Of a stretch of DNA of 64,000 nt, positions 29,272-37,789 are shown piece by piece. Source of the stretch: Streptomyces sp. NBS 14/10 (lineage in GTDB: Bacteria; Actinomycetota; Actinomycetes; Streptomycetales; Streptomycetaceae); the NCBI RefSeq assembly GCF_002224125.1, contig NZ_NCSM01000003.1:131747-195746 (forward strand), written 5' to 3'. Each line of letters opens with the position of its first letter. The first letter of the stretch is position 1. A program made the position numbers and the translations under genes. The notes below the pieces were generated by a model. It had not been told where the DNA came from and did not search any database. It worked only from the letters and a program-made list of their open reading frames with translations.

Positions 29272-30423
29272 ATGGACCACCAGGCACAGGGCGCCGCCCA
29301 CCCCATCCGCCCCTTCCGTATCGCCATCCCTCAGCCCGACCTCGACGACCTGCGCGAGCGCCTCACCCGCACCCGCTGGCCCGATGAGCTCCCCGGCGTC
29401 GGCTGGTCCTACGGCGTTTCGCTCGACTACGTACGCGAGGTGGCCGACCACTGGGCCGGGGAGTTCGACTGGCGGGCGCAGGAGGCTCGGCTCAACGCGT
29501 TTCCGCAGTTCACCACGGACATAGACGGGCAGCGGGTGCACTTTCTCCACATCCGCTCCCCCGAGCCGGCCGCCCTGCCGCTGCTGATCACCCACGGCTG
29601 GCCCGGCTCGGTCGCCGAGTTCACGGAGATCATCGGCCCGCTGACCGACCCCCGCGCCCACGGCGGCGACCCGGCCGACGCGTTCCACCTCGTCATCCCC
29701 TCCCTCCCCGGCTTCGGCTTCTCCGGCCCGACCCGCGAGCCCGGCTGGGGCATCCGCCGCATCGCCGCCGCCTGGAGCGAGCTGATGCGCCGCCTGGGCT
29801 ACGAGCGCTACGGGACGCAGGGCGGCGACTTCGGCTCGCTCATCTCCCCCGAGGTGGCGCGGGTGGCCCCGTCCGGGGTCATCGGCGTGCACGTCAACGC
29901 GCTGGTGACAATCCCCTCCGGCGACCCTGCCCAGTTGGAAGGACTCACCCCCGCGGAGCAGACCCGCCTGGCCGGGACCCAGCGCTGGCGCCGCGACCTC
30001 TCCGGCTACGCCGCCATCCAGGGCACCCGCCCCCAGACCCTGGCCTACGGCCTCGCCGACTCCCCCACCGGCCAACTCGCCTGGAACCTCGACTGGTTCG
30101 CCGCCCACGGCAACAAGCCGGACGCGCTCGACCGCGACGCCGTGCTGACCAACGTCTCGATCTACTGGTTCACCAATACGGCAGGATCGGCGGATCGGCT
30201 CTACAAGGAGGCGGCGTCGGTGTGGACCACACCCCCAAAGCGCTCCAAGATCCCCACGGGTGTGGCGGTATTCCACGGCGACGGCGCCATCCGCCGCCTC
30301 GCCGAGCCACACCACACGATCACGCACTGGTCGGAGTTCGACGCGGGCGGGCACTTCGCGGCGATGGAGGTGCCGGAGCTGCTGATCGGCGACGTACGGG
30401 CGTTCTTCCGCACGCTGCGCTGA
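29272..30423 (+). CDS. Epoxide hydrolase (EHN family, alpha/beta hydrolase)
   Basis: The 383-residue protein has the N-terminal EHN domain ([26 protein letters not shown]) followed by an alpha/beta-hydrolase domain. Visible active-site elements are the oxyanion segment [10 protein letters not shown], the nucleophile Asp186 in GGDFGS and His361 in [12 protein letters not shown]. Such enzymes hydrolyse epoxides to diols through an ester intermediate; the substrate is unknown. The ATG at 29272 lies 7 bases after a TACCGT -10 box, suggesting leaderless transcription; a GTG three codons upstream is the alternative. Divergent from the second peptide operon. Confidence 0.87.
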   Translation: MDHQAQGAAHPIRPFRIAIPQPDLDDLRERLTRTRWPDELPGVGWSYGVSLDYVREVADHWAGEFDWRAQEARLNAFPQFTTDIDGQRVHFLHIRSPEPAALPLLITHGWPGSVAEFTEIIGPLTDPRAHGGDPADAFHLVIPSLPGFGFSGPTREPGWGIRRIAAAWSELMRRLGYERYGTQGGDFGSLISPEVARVAPSGVIGVHVNALVTIPSGDPAQLEGLTPAEQTRLAGTQRWRRDLSGYAAIQGTRPQTLAYGLADSPTGQLAWNLDWFAAHGNKPDALDRDAVLTNVSIYWFTNTAGSADRLYKEAASVWTTPPKRSKIPTGVAVFHGDGAIRRLAEPHHTITHWSEFDAGGHFAAMEVPELLIGDVRAFFRTLR

Positions 30424-30503
30424 CCACTGTCCTTCTAGGCCAGGGTCTGACCTAGAAGCCACATAGCGTCGGGAGGAGCAGCGGGAACTCAGGAGGAAAG
30501 CAC

Positions 30504-31001
30504 ATGACCGTAAAGCCGATCCCGGACGGCTATCGCACCGTCACGCCGTGGATCATCTCGCACGACACAGCCGCTCTCATCGACTATCTGAAGGCGGCGT
30601 TCGACGCCGAGGAGACCGCCCGGGTCGTCGGGGAGGACGGGCGGATCGGACACGCGGAGGTACGGATCGGCGACTCGATCGTCATGCCGTTCGACGCTCC
30701 GCCCGGCTGGCCACCGACGCCCGCCTTCCTGCGCCTCTACGTCGAGGACGCCGACGCCACACACCGCAGGGCCGTCGCGGCCGGCGGCACTTCCGTGACC
30801 GAGGTGACGCACCTCTTCTTCGGCGACCGGGTCGGGCGCGTACGCGACCCCCTGGGCAATCTGTGGTGGCTCCAGACGCGGGTGGAGGACGTCACCCCGG
30901 AGGAGATGGAACGCCGCCTCGGCGACCCGAAGTGGACCGAGGCGATGGCGTACGTCCAGGGCGCCGACTTCTTCCCCGAAACCTCTGCTCTCGGAGGGTG
31001 A
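30504..31001 (+). CDS. VOC (glyoxalase/bleomycin-resistance) superfamily protein, PhnB-like
   Basis: This 165-residue protein has paired beta-alpha-beta-beta-beta units: TVTPWIISHDTAALIDYLKAAF at the N-terminus and AFLRLYVEDADATHRRAVAAGG in the second half, ending with the typical FGDRVGRVRDPLGNLWWLQT strand. It resembles PhnB/YdcO-type members of unknown activity more than true glyoxalases. Ribosome-binding site AGGAGGAAA precedes the ATG at 30504. No resistance function can be claimed from sequence. Confidence 0.85.
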   Translation: MTVKPIPDGYRTVTPWIISHDTAALIDYLKAAFDAEETARVVGEDGRIGHAEVRIGDSIVMPFDAPPGWPPTPAFLRLYVEDADATHRRAVAAGGTSVTEVTHLFFGDRVGRVRDPLGNLWWLQTRVEDVTPEEMERRLGDPKWTEAMAYVQGADFFPETSALGG

Positions 31002-31036
31002 CTCGCCTCCGGTGACTTCGCCTCCGTCTGCCGGGC

Positions 31037-32050
31037 TCAGCCGTGGCTGATGACGACCTTCCCGAAGCCGCCGCCCGACTGGACGTACCGGAAGGCATCC
31101 GGCACCTCGCCGAACGGGAACACCCGGTCGATCACCGGACGCACCCGATGCGCCGCGACCGCCCGGTTCAGCTCGGCGAAATGGGCCCGGCTCCCCGTGG
31201 CGACCCGCCGCAGCACCGCGCCCGCGCCGAACAGGACCGCCGGGTCGAGGGGCTTGGCCCCCTCGGCCCCGGACAGCCAGCGGCCGACGAGCGCCACCTC
31301 GCCGCTGACCGCGACGGCCTTCAGCGACTGCTCCAGTGGACCCGACGGATCGACGACGCGATCGGCGCCGTGGTCATCGGTCAGGGCGCGTACGTCCTGC
31401 CACCACTGCGGGCTCTCCCGGTAGTTGATCACATCGTCGGCCCCGAGTTCCCTCAGCCGCTCGGCCTTGGCCGCGCTGGAGGTGGTCACGATCACCCGGG
31501 CGCCGGCCAGCTTCGCGAACCGCAAGGTGAACAGCGAGACGGCTCCCGAGCCGAGGGTCAGCACGGTCGAGCCGGGGCGCGGCGCGCCGCCCGTGGTCAG
31601 GGCGTTCCAGGCGGTCACCGCCGCCAGCGGCAGCGTCGCGGCCTCCTCGTACGACAGATGCTCCGGGATGGGCACGACGCCGTCCTCGCTCAGCACCGCG
31701 TACTCGGTCAGCATGCCGTCGATCATGGTGCCGAGCTGTGCGGCGTTCTCGCGCCGGAACGGGCCGTCCTGCCAGCGCGGAAAGACGGCGGCAGCCACCC
31801 GGTCGCCCACCTTCACCCGCCCCACGTCCTCGCCGACGGCCACGACCTCGCCGACTCCCTCGCAGCCGGGCACCACGCCGGGCGTGATCGGCAGCGGATA
31901 GTTGTCGGCCAGCACCATCAGATCGCGGAAACCGATCGAGTTCGCGCGCATCCTGACCACGACCTGTCCGCGCCCCGGCTCGGGCTCGTCCCGGTCCTGG
32001 ACGGTCAGCCCGGCGAGGTCATGGCCCGGAACAAGGTGGTAGCTCTTCAT
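31037..32050 (-). CDS. Zinc-less medium-chain alcohol dehydrogenase / quinone oxidoreductase-like protein
   Basis: This 337-residue MDR-family NAD(P)H oxidoreductase has the GroES-like N-terminal part (VPGCEGVGEVVAVGEDV) and a Rossmann fold with VLTLGSGAVSLFTLRFAKLAGA. The position of the first catalytic zinc ligand reads SIGFRDLMVL instead of a cysteine, and the structural four-cysteine lobe is absent, so it is probably zinc-independent. The start at 32050 has GGAAGG upstream; an earlier in-frame codon lacks a ribosome-binding site. It is divergent from an MmyB-like regulator gene, a common regulator/target arrangement. Confidence 0.87.
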   Translation of the reverse strand: MKSYHLVPGHDLAGLTVQDRDEPEPGRGQVVVRMRANSIGFRDLMVLADNYPLPITPGVVPGCEGVGEVVAVGEDVGRVKVGDRVAAAVFPRWQDGPFRRENAAQLGTMIDGMLTEYAVLSEDGVVPIPEHLSYEEAATLPLAAVTAWNALTTGGAPRPGSTVLTLGSGAVSLFTLRFAKLAGARVIVTTSSAAKAERLRELGADDVINYRESPQWWQDVRALTDDHGADRVVDPSGPLEQSLKAVAVSGEVALVGRWLSGAEGAKPLDPAVLFGAGAVLRRVATGSRAHFAELNRAVAAHRVRPVIDRVFPFGEVPDAFRYVQSGGGFGKVVISHG

Positions 32051-32169
32051 CGAACGGCCTTCCCAGTCGCTCAGTGGTTGTGCCGAGCGATCCTGCGAGG
32101 CGGCCCGCCGTGCGGCAATTCCCTCAAGGGAATCGCCGCCTGCCACGACATCCGGATACAACTACGAGG

Positions 32170-32996
32170 GTGAACAGCACCGTCAGCAATCGGGTGTCGG
32201 CGCCGAGCTGAGACGCTGGCGCCGGGCGCGCCGGCTCAGCCAGCTCGAACTGGCCGCGCTGGCCGACACCACCCAACGCCACCTGAGCTTCATCGAAAGC
32301 GGCCGCTCCCAGCCGGGCCGCGCGATCCTGATCCGGCTGGCCGAATCGCTCCGCCTGTCCCTGCGGGAGCGCAACGACCTGCTCGGCAAGGCCGGTTACG
32401 CCCCCGTGTTCGCCGAGTCGGGCCTGGACGAGTCCGCGCTACGGCCGGTCCGTACGGCCCTCGAGCAGATCCTGCACGGCCATCTCCCCTACCCGGCGCT
32501 CGTCATCGCGCCGTACGGACGCGTCGTGGCGGCCAATGACGCCGTCGAGGTCTTCACCGAGGACGCGGCCCCCGAACTGCTCGTGCCCCCGGTCAATATG
32601 CTCCGGCTCATGCTCCACCCGGACGGGATGGCCCACCGCGTCCGCAACCTCCCCGAGTGGGGCCGCCACGTCATCGAAAACCTCCGCGCCCGGGCCCGGC
32701 GCAGCCCGGACCCCCGCCTCGACGCGTTCACCGACGAACTGGCCGCCTACGTCCCCCAGTCCCCCATCGGCCCCGACCACCTCGGCTTCTCCGTCCCCAT
32801 GCGGCTGGCATCGGCGGACGGTGAGCTACGCCTGATCACCACGCTGACCTCCTTCGCCACCGCGACGGACATCACCCTCGCCGAACTCCACCTGGAGGCG
32901 TTTCTGCCCGCCGACCAGGCCACGGCGGAACTGCTGCGGATGCGGGCGGCGCACCGCGCGGGCAGCAATCGCTGTGGTCCTCTAGCGCTCTTCTAG
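32170..32996 (+). pseudogene. MmyB-like XRE family regulator with an apparent 5' frameshift
   Basis: From about 32205 the frame reads ELRRWRRARRLSQLELAALA, a clear helix-turn-helix, followed by FIESGRSQPGRAILIRLAES and an MmyB-type ligand-binding domain (PYPALVIAPYGRVVAANDAV ... PVNMLRLMLHPDG) up to the TAG at 32996. No ATG, GTG or TTG exists in this frame upstream of the helix-turn-helix. The natural start, GTG at 32170 (VNSTVSNRVSAP), is in the neighbouring frame and hits TGA at 32209. One missing base near 32203-32205 explains this. It is either a real mutation or a sequencing error; the first usable internal start is GTG 32406, which would lose the DNA-binding domain. Confidence 0.75.
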
Positions 32997-33679
32997 CGCA
33001 GGGCTGAGATACCGGCCAGGAAGATGTCGACTCCGACGAGGAATTGTTCGCGGTCGTCGTGCTCGCGCAGCTGCGTCGCCGCCGCGTGCACGAACGGGTA
33101 CCGGCCGGGGTCGATCTGCGCCCATTGCGCGGCGGCGTGCTCCAGGAAAGTCTCTCGGTCCGTGTCGCTGCCGGCGCGGAGCCGTGCGTTCGCGGCGTTC
33201 TGCGCAGCGACGCCGAGGACGTAGTTCATGAGCGTGCCGGCCGCGTCGACGCGCGCTTTTTCGGGGACGTCGAGGGCGTCCAGCGAGCGGCCGATGGTCT
33301 CGTAAAAGTCCAGCAGTGCGGGCCGCCACGGTTGGCGGGAGAGTTCCGCCCCGACCCAGGGATGAGCGTCGATCGCATCGAACAGGCCCAGGGCGAGGCG
33401 GCGCAGAGCAGTGCGGGGATCCGCATCGGTGACCGCGCCGGACAGCACTCCGGTGATGACGTCGTCAGCGGCCGTCGCGAGTAGATCGTTCTTGTCCGCG
33501 ACGTGGTGGTAGATCGCTCCGTAGCCGGTGCTCAGGCGCACGGTGAGCTCGCGCAGCGTCAGCGCCTTCTCGCCGCCGCTGTCCAAGAGCTCGATCGCGG
33601 TCTCGATGATCAGCTCTCTCGACAGGCCGGCCGTGCGCCGCGGGGCCCGCGCAGATCCCTTCGCTGTTCTCCTCACCAT
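32993..33679 (-). CDS. TetR family transcriptional regulator
   Basis: The 228-residue repressor-type regulator has a helix-turn-helix near residues 20-65 (GLSRELIIETAIELLDSG; LTLRELTVRLSTGYGAIYHHVADKNDLL) and a TetR_C-like ligand domain. The start at 33679 (MVRRTAKGS) is preferred; an ATG four codons upstream (33691) is possible. It is divergent from a TetX-like monooxygenase with two matching 15-bp palindromic sites between them, so it most likely represses itself and the flavoprotein. Its TAG stop overlaps the stop of the convergent MmyB-like gene in one CTAG. Confidence 0.9.
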   Translation of the reverse strand: MVRRTAKGSARAPRRTAGLSRELIIETAIELLDSGGEKALTLRELTVRLSTGYGAIYHHVADKNDLLATAADDVITGVLSGAVTDADPRTALRRLALGLFDAIDAHPWVGAELSRQPWRPALLDFYETIGRSLDALDVPEKARVDAAGTLMNYVLGVAAQNAANARLRAGSDTDRETFLEHAAAQWAQIDPGRYPFVHAAATQLREHDDREQFLVGVDIFLAGISALR

Positions 33680-33700
33680 GGTCCCCAGCATCCCACGTAA

Positions 33701-33747
33701 TGGATCGTCGATCCAACATGGTGCCAGCGTTTTGGAGTGGCGATCCA
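33701..33747. promoter_or_regulatory. Pair of TetR-type operators between divergent genes
   Basis: TGGATCG-T-CGATCCA (33701-33715) is a perfect 15-bp inverted repeat. TGGAGTGGCGATCCA (33733-33747) is a second, imperfect copy. Their centres are 32 bp apart, about three helical turns, so both can be bound on the same DNA face. They lie 21 and 50 bases from the two gene starts. Confidence 0.7.
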
Positions 33748-33797
33748 ACGGGACCGTCGCAGCGCCCCGCAATGCCCGCACGCCTGGGAGGAAACCC

Positions 33798-34931
33798 ATG
33801 ACGACACCGGTCACGATCATCGGAGCAGGTCTAGGCGGTCTGACGCTGGCCCGCGTGCTGCACGTGCACGGCATCCCGGCCACGGTCTACGAGGCGGAGC
33901 CCTCGCCGGACGCCCGCCGCCAGGGCGGCCTGCTCGACATCCACCCCCACAACGGGCAGGCGGCCCTGGAAGCGGCCGGCCTGATCGAGGAGTTCCGCAA
34001 GCTGATCCTGCCCGGCCGCGAGGCGTACCGGGTCCTGGACCAGGCGGGGAACGTGCTGCTCGACCTGCCCGACGACGGCACCGGCGAACACCCCGAGGTG
34101 CCGCGCGGAAAGCTGCGGCAGCTGCTGCTCGATTCACTGCCCGCCGGCACTGTCCGCTGGGGGCACAAGGTCTCCACGGTGCGAGACCTCGGCGAGGGCC
34201 GCCACGAGGTGAGCTTCGCCGACGGCCCCACGCTCGTCGCGAGCCTGCTCATCGGCGCCGACGGCGCGTGGTCGCGGGTACGCCCGCTGCTCTCCGAGGC
34301 CACCCCCGAGTACTTCGGCGTCTGCAGCGTGGAGACGTTCCTGTTCGACGGCGGCACCCGCCACCCCGCTTCCGCGAAGGCAGTCGGGGCCGGATCGCTG
34401 TTCGCGCTCGCACCGGGAAAGGGGCTGCTGGCCCATCGGGAGGGCGGCGGAACCCTGCACACCTATGCGCAGCTGAGGAAGGTCCAGGACTGGTTCGCCG
34501 GCCTCGACACCACCGATGCCGCAGCCCTGACCGCACGGGTCGTGAAGGAGTTCGACGGCTGGGCCCCTGAACTCACCGCCCTGATCGCCGACAGCGACAC
34601 CCCGCCGGTCCTGCGCCCCATCTTCACACTGCCGCCCGGGCACCGCTGGGACCGCGTGCCGGGGGTGACCCTGCTCGGCGACGCCGCGCACCTCAGGGCG
34701 CCGAACGGCGAAGGCGCTAACCTGGCCATGCAGGACGGCGCCGAGCTCGGCCAAGCCCTCGCCGCGTACCCCGACGATGTGGAGGCCGCGCTCGCCGACC
34801 ACGAACGGGGCATGTTCGCCCGCGCCGCCGCCGTAGAGGCATCAGACGACGACTTCTACACGATCATGATCGATGACGACGCGCCCCACAGCCTGCTCAC
34901 CCTGATGACTGGAGCCGAGCAGGACTCGTGA
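33798..34931 (+). CDS. FAD-dependent monooxygenase (TetX / PHBH-like)
   Basis: The 377-residue flavoprotein has the FAD-binding GAGLGGLTLARVLHVHG near the N-terminus, LLIGADGAWSRVRPLL and the second FAD motif LLGDAAHLRAPNGEGANLAMQDG. The segment GGLLDIHPHNGQAALEAAGL is close to the corresponding region of TetX-type enzymes, which hydroxylate aromatic compounds including tetracyclines; the substrate here is unknown. The ATG at 33798 follows GGGAGGAAA. With the divergent TetR gene and paired operators it forms a ligand-inducible unit that may act in detoxification. Confidence 0.87.
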   Translation: MTTPVTIIGAGLGGLTLARVLHVHGIPATVYEAEPSPDARRQGGLLDIHPHNGQAALEAAGLIEEFRKLILPGREAYRVLDQAGNVLLDLPDDGTGEHPEVPRGKLRQLLLDSLPAGTVRWGHKVSTVRDLGEGRHEVSFADGPTLVASLLIGADGAWSRVRPLLSEATPEYFGVCSVETFLFDGGTRHPASAKAVGAGSLFALAPGKGLLAHREGGGTLHTYAQLRKVQDWFAGLDTTDAAALTARVVKEFDGWAPELTALIADSDTPPVLRPIFTLPPGHRWDRVPGVTLLGDAAHLRAPNGEGANLAMQDGAELGQALAAYPDDVEAALADHERGMFARAAAVEASDDDFYTIMIDDDAPHSLLTLMTGAEQDS

Positions 34932-35412
34932 CCCACGGCCGCGCTCCGGGGCGGTCGCGGAAGGCGGGCCCGCCCGCCGAGGCGCTGCCTGCCGCCTCGG
35001 CGTCCAAGCCGATCGGGCTGGCGCGTATACGGGAAGCGGGGGAAGGCGGTCCGGTTCGGGGCTCCCCCACACCCCCCTTGCAGAAAAGCGTTTGATGCAG
35101 AGCAAGTAACCGGGCAAGCAACTCTTTTAGAGGGGGTGGCGGGAGGCGCCTCGGGGGGTTGGACTCATGGGGTGGAGCAGAGCATCCACGAGGCGGCGCG
35201 GCGCCCGATGCGCTCCGGACGGCAACGGCGCCCCGGCCCCTCCCCCGCTCCCCGTAGCCCGCCTTCTTTGCGCCAAAGGCGCGAGACGAAAGCGGCACCC
35301 GACCACGCCGAATGCCGCTCAGCCCTGCGCGTGATCGACGTGCGTCCTTGCCGAGAGCGAGCGAAGAATTGAAATAAAGGCAGTTCAGAGTCGATCTGAG
35401 AAGGTGACAGTG
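34932..35412. other. Intergenic region between monooxygenase and small secreted protein
   Basis: About 480 bases without a convincing gene. A terminator-like hairpin lies at 34976-35001. The stretch 35360-35400 is unusually AT-rich for this genome (AATTGAAATAAAGG) and probably holds the promoter of the small gene at 35413. A GGCGGGCCCGCC palindrome lies at 34963-34974. Confidence 0.45.
34976..35001 (+). terminator. Hairpin terminator of the TetX-like gene
   Basis: GCCGAGGCG (34976-34984) pairs exactly with CGCCTCGGC (34993-35001) across an 8-base loop, 45 bases after the monooxygenase stop. Confidence 0.55.
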
Positions 35413-35646
35413 ATGCGGAACTCGATCGTACGCACCTTGGCCACCGGTGCTGCGGCGGCCCTGCTGGCCAGTGGAGTGGCAGTGACCTCCACGAGTACCG
35501 CTTCCGCGACCCCATCGCCCACGCCTTCGCCCACCATGACGGGCAAACACTGCAAGGAGATGAAGTCCAAGACCAAGACGGTCACCCACAACGGCAAGAC
35601 CTACAAGGTCTGGATCGAGGGCCACAAGATCTGCGTCATGAAGTGA
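35413..35646 (+). CDS. Small secreted protein of unknown function
   Basis: This is a 77-residue protein with a Sec signal peptide: charged start MRNSIVRT, a hydrophobic core to about residue 24 and a likely cleavage after TASA (~residue 32). The short mature part has a PSPTPSPT linker then about 33 residues rich in Lys and Thr with exactly two cysteines (KHCKEM and KICVMK), which could form one disulfide. The ATG at 35413 is supported by GAGAAGG upstream; in-frame GTG codons at 35404 and 35410 overlap that site. No family recognised. Confidence 0.7.
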   Translation: MRNSIVRTLATGAAAALLASGVAVTSTSTASATPSPTPSPTMTGKHCKEMKSKTKTVTHNGKTYKVWIEGHKICVMK

Positions 35647-35659
35647 CGGTCATCGGGCA

Positions 35660-35857
35660 CTAGATCAACCGGTCGAACCCCCCAGCCTTCGCCGCCCGCA
35701 GGAACGCGCGGAGCGCGGCCGGGGTCGTGGCTATGACGACCTCCGGGTCGTCGCTCTCGCGGAGGTGGGGGGTTCCCGTGCGGTCTGCGGCGAGTTCCAC
35801 GCAGTTGGCGGCCTCGCCGGTGCTGAAGCTGGACTTCCGCCATATGAGCCGGGACAT
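35660..35857 (-). CDS. DUF397 domain protein
   Basis: The 65-residue protein is a single DUF397 domain: LIWRKSSFSTGEAANCVELA and HLRESDDPEVVIATTPAALRAFLRAAKAG are the hallmark segments. It lies 19 bases after the XRE regulator gene on the same strand. In actinomycetes such XRE/DUF397 pairs (WhiJ-like loci; the Scr1/Scr2 pair of S. coelicolor) behave as regulator/effector couples reminiscent of toxin-antitoxin modules. The ATG at 35857 opens the domain; a longer in-frame extension would overlap the XRE gene. Confidence 0.88.
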   Translation of the reverse strand: MSRLIWRKSSFSTGEAANCVELAADRTGTPHLRESDDPEVVIATTPAALRAFLRAAKAGGFDRLI

Positions 35858-35876
35858 GTGCGCCTTTCTGGAATCA

Positions 35877-36764
35877 CTAGAGCAAGGAATAGAGGATGTG
35901 CTGGATGAGGCCCAGTGAGTCCTTCGCCCTCCGGGCCTCCGGAGCCAACGCGGCGTCAATGTGAGGCAGAGCCAGCTCTGTCAGCTTGCAGAACGTCTCC
36001 CGGTATCCGCCGACCACCTCTTGGTCGCCGACGTACTCGGACATGCCCAGCTGATCGGCGGATACCGTGCTCAGCTCGGCCACGTGCGGCTCGATCACCA
36101 TGAACGCGTGGTTGAAGGCACCGCGCTCGATATCGAGCGGGAAAACCTGGATCGTCACGTTGGGGAGGCGGGACATCTCGATCAGATGCAGTAGCTGATC
36201 GCGCATCACCGTCCGGCCGCCCCAATGCACACGTAGAGCGGACTCATGGACGATGGCATGGATGCGTGGGGCACGCTCGCCCACCAGCACCTTCTGGCGC
36301 TCCATCCGGAACTCAACTGCCCGCTCGCGCACGGACTGCGGGTTCTCGACGTAGCTCCCACTGTGGACCGCGGCTGCGTAGCCGCTGGTCTGGAGCAGCC
36401 CGGGGACGTACATCGGCTCGTAGTTCCAGAGGTCGACCGCACCGGCCTCCAGCTCCGCGAGATCGAGGTAGGACGGGCCCAGCACCTCGCGGTAGCGGCT
36501 CCACCAGCCTTTCCCCGGATCCTGCGCCATGCCCTCAAGGGCGTCAACGTAGGCGCCACTCATGTCACCTACAGCCTGCGCAAGCGTGCGGACTCGTTCC
36601 AGGGACATCCCCGTCCGTCCGGCCTCGATCTTGCTGAGCTGAGGCTGCCGCATCCCGAGCAGAGCCGCGCCATCCGCCACGGACATTCCCGCGCGCTCAC
36701 GCATTTTGCGCAGCTCAGCGCCGAAACGCCGCTGACGATACGTTGGGTTGACCCTCAGCCCCAT
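35877..36764 (-). CDS. XRE family regulator with DUF5753 domain (WhiJ/Scr1-like)
   Basis: The 295-residue protein has an N-terminal helix-turn-helix (FGAELRKMRERAGMSVADGAALLGMRQPQLSKIEAGR; residues ~14-50) followed by the DUF5753 C-terminal domain (YEPMYVPGLLQTSGYAAAVH ... RLPNVTIQVFPLDIERGAFNHAF). It is encoded directly upstream of the DUF397 gene and divergent from an AbaA-like HATPase. This is a common actinomycete regulatory set linked in S. coelicolor to development and antibiotic control; the specific role here is unknown. Confidence 0.92.
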   Translation of the reverse strand: MGLRVNPTYRQRRFGAELRKMRERAGMSVADGAALLGMRQPQLSKIEAGRTGMSLERVRTLAQAVGDMSGAYVDALEGMAQDPGKGWWSRYREVLGPSYLDLAELEAGAVDLWNYEPMYVPGLLQTSGYAAAVHSGSYVENPQSVRERAVEFRMERQKVLVGERAPRIHAIVHESALRVHWGGRTVMRDQLLHLIEMSRLPNVTIQVFPLDIERGAFNHAFMVIEPHVAELSTVSADQLGMSEYVGDQEVVGGYRETFCKLTELALPHIDAALAPEARRAKDSLGLIQHILYSLL

Positions 36765-36926
36765 GCGCCCCTCCCTGGCCGTCCGCGCATGCAGTGTCGC
36801 TCAGCGCGCTCACGCCCGTCCATTTCCCCATCACCCGTTCGGCAGAGCAGGTTGAATACATGACGCCCCCCACATTACCTTGAGTGCGGCGCCAGTCACA
36901 GAAGGTACTCACCTGGAGGCTGCCAC

Positions 36927-37364
36927 ATGCGCACGCCCGAAGAGCCCTGGTCCTACGGCCTGTTCATTCCCCACGACCCTCGCGCCGTGGGCGTCGTCCG
37001 GGCCACCATCCGCCACGTTCTGAAAACAGCCCGCCTCGACTGCATCGTCGACACGGCGGAACTGCTCGTCTCCGAGTTGGTCACCAACGCGTACCGCAAC
37101 ACCGAGACCGACTCCTACGTCAGCATGGACTGGGAGCCCGCACCGCCCGACTTCCGCGTCACCGTGTGGGACTCCGGCGACAGCCTCCCGCAGTCGGCGC
37201 CCGCCCGGGCAGACGACGAGAACGGCCGGGGACTCGCTCTCGTCGAGCACTGCTCGGACGCGTGGGGTGTGCACGACTACACCGACAAGGACGCGGGCGT
37301 CACCGGCAAGGCCGTATGGTTCACGCTCAACCCGCCGCCGCCCGCGATCGGGCAAAATGGATGA
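36927..37364 (+). CDS. ATP-binding protein, anti-sigma-factor-like HATPase
   Basis: The 145-residue single-domain GHKL ATPase of the RsbW/SpoIIAB-like group has the N-box TAELLVSELVTNAYRN, the G1 box VTVWDSGDSLP and the G2 box DENGRGLALVEHCSDAWG. Such proteins act as serine kinases or anti-sigma factors; AbaA-type paralogues occur beside XRE/DUF397 genes. The ATG at 36927 follows TGGAGG with good spacing. It is divergent from the XRE gene with 162 bases between starts, and leads into the two small genes downstream. Confidence 0.9.
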   Translation: MRTPEEPWSYGLFIPHDPRAVGVVRATIRHVLKTARLDCIVDTAELLVSELVTNAYRNTETDSYVSMDWEPAPPDFRVTVWDSGDSLPQSAPARADDENGRGLALVEHCSDAWGVHDYTDKDAGVTGKAVWFTLNPPPPAIGQNG

Positions 37365-37426
37365 ACATTGGCCTGCAGCGATCGACCCACATGGACGGCC
37401 TACGACACACCGGAGGAGACAGCGCC

Positions 37427-37789
37427 GTGAGTACTCAGCCCATAGAGGACTCCCACCACGACGAGCCGCTGTTCCCCATGCCGCCGCTGACCGAGCAGGC
37501 GCTGCGCGTCGCCGTGCGCTCCCTGGACCTCAGCGCGGCTGTGCGGTTCGAGGAGGAGTTCCACCGCGCCTGGCAGGAGGCGGTGCAGACCGACAGCACC
37601 GTCCCCATGCACACCTTCCTGCACCGCTGGGGGGTATTCGTGGCGCTGCGGCGCTACCCGGAACGGGCGCGGCGGCTCCACGAATTGGAGGCGGCCGTAG
37701 CCGAGGCGCCCAGCATCGAGGATGCCCGGCGTGCCTCGGCCGAGATCGGAAAGCTATTGGACGCCGCGCGCCGCGAGGTCGCCGCGTGA
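37427..37789 (+). CDS. DUF6247-like protein, candidate antitoxin partner
   Basis: This is a 120-residue alpha-helical protein: LTEQALRVAVRSLDLSAAVRFEEEFHRAWQEA and SIEDARRASAEIGKLLDAARREVAA. It resembles the DUF6247 family, small actinomycete proteins of unknown function. The GTG at 37427 has a strong ribosome-binding site (GGAGGAG); an in-frame ATG at 37391 lacks one. Its stop overlaps the start of the next gene by four bases (GTGA). Size, helical character, and coupling to a RelE/ParE-like gene suggest an antitoxin-like role; this is inference only. Confidence 0.75.
   Translation: MSTQPIEDSHHDEPLFPMPPLTEQALRVAVRSLDLSAAVRFEEEFHRAWQEAVQTDSTVPMHTFLHRWGVFVALRRYPERARRLHELEAAVAEAPSIEDARRASAEIGKLLDAARREVAA

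Noticed and set aside
32406..32996. Short independent gene starting at GTG 32406
   Set aside because: The upstream sequence in the same frame encodes a perfect helix-turn-helix, so 32406 is an internal codon of a frameshifted regulator rather than a true start.
37391..37426. Upstream ATG for the DUF6247-like gene
   Set aside because: In frame but without a ribosome-binding site; GTG 37427 has GGAGGAG at proper spacing.
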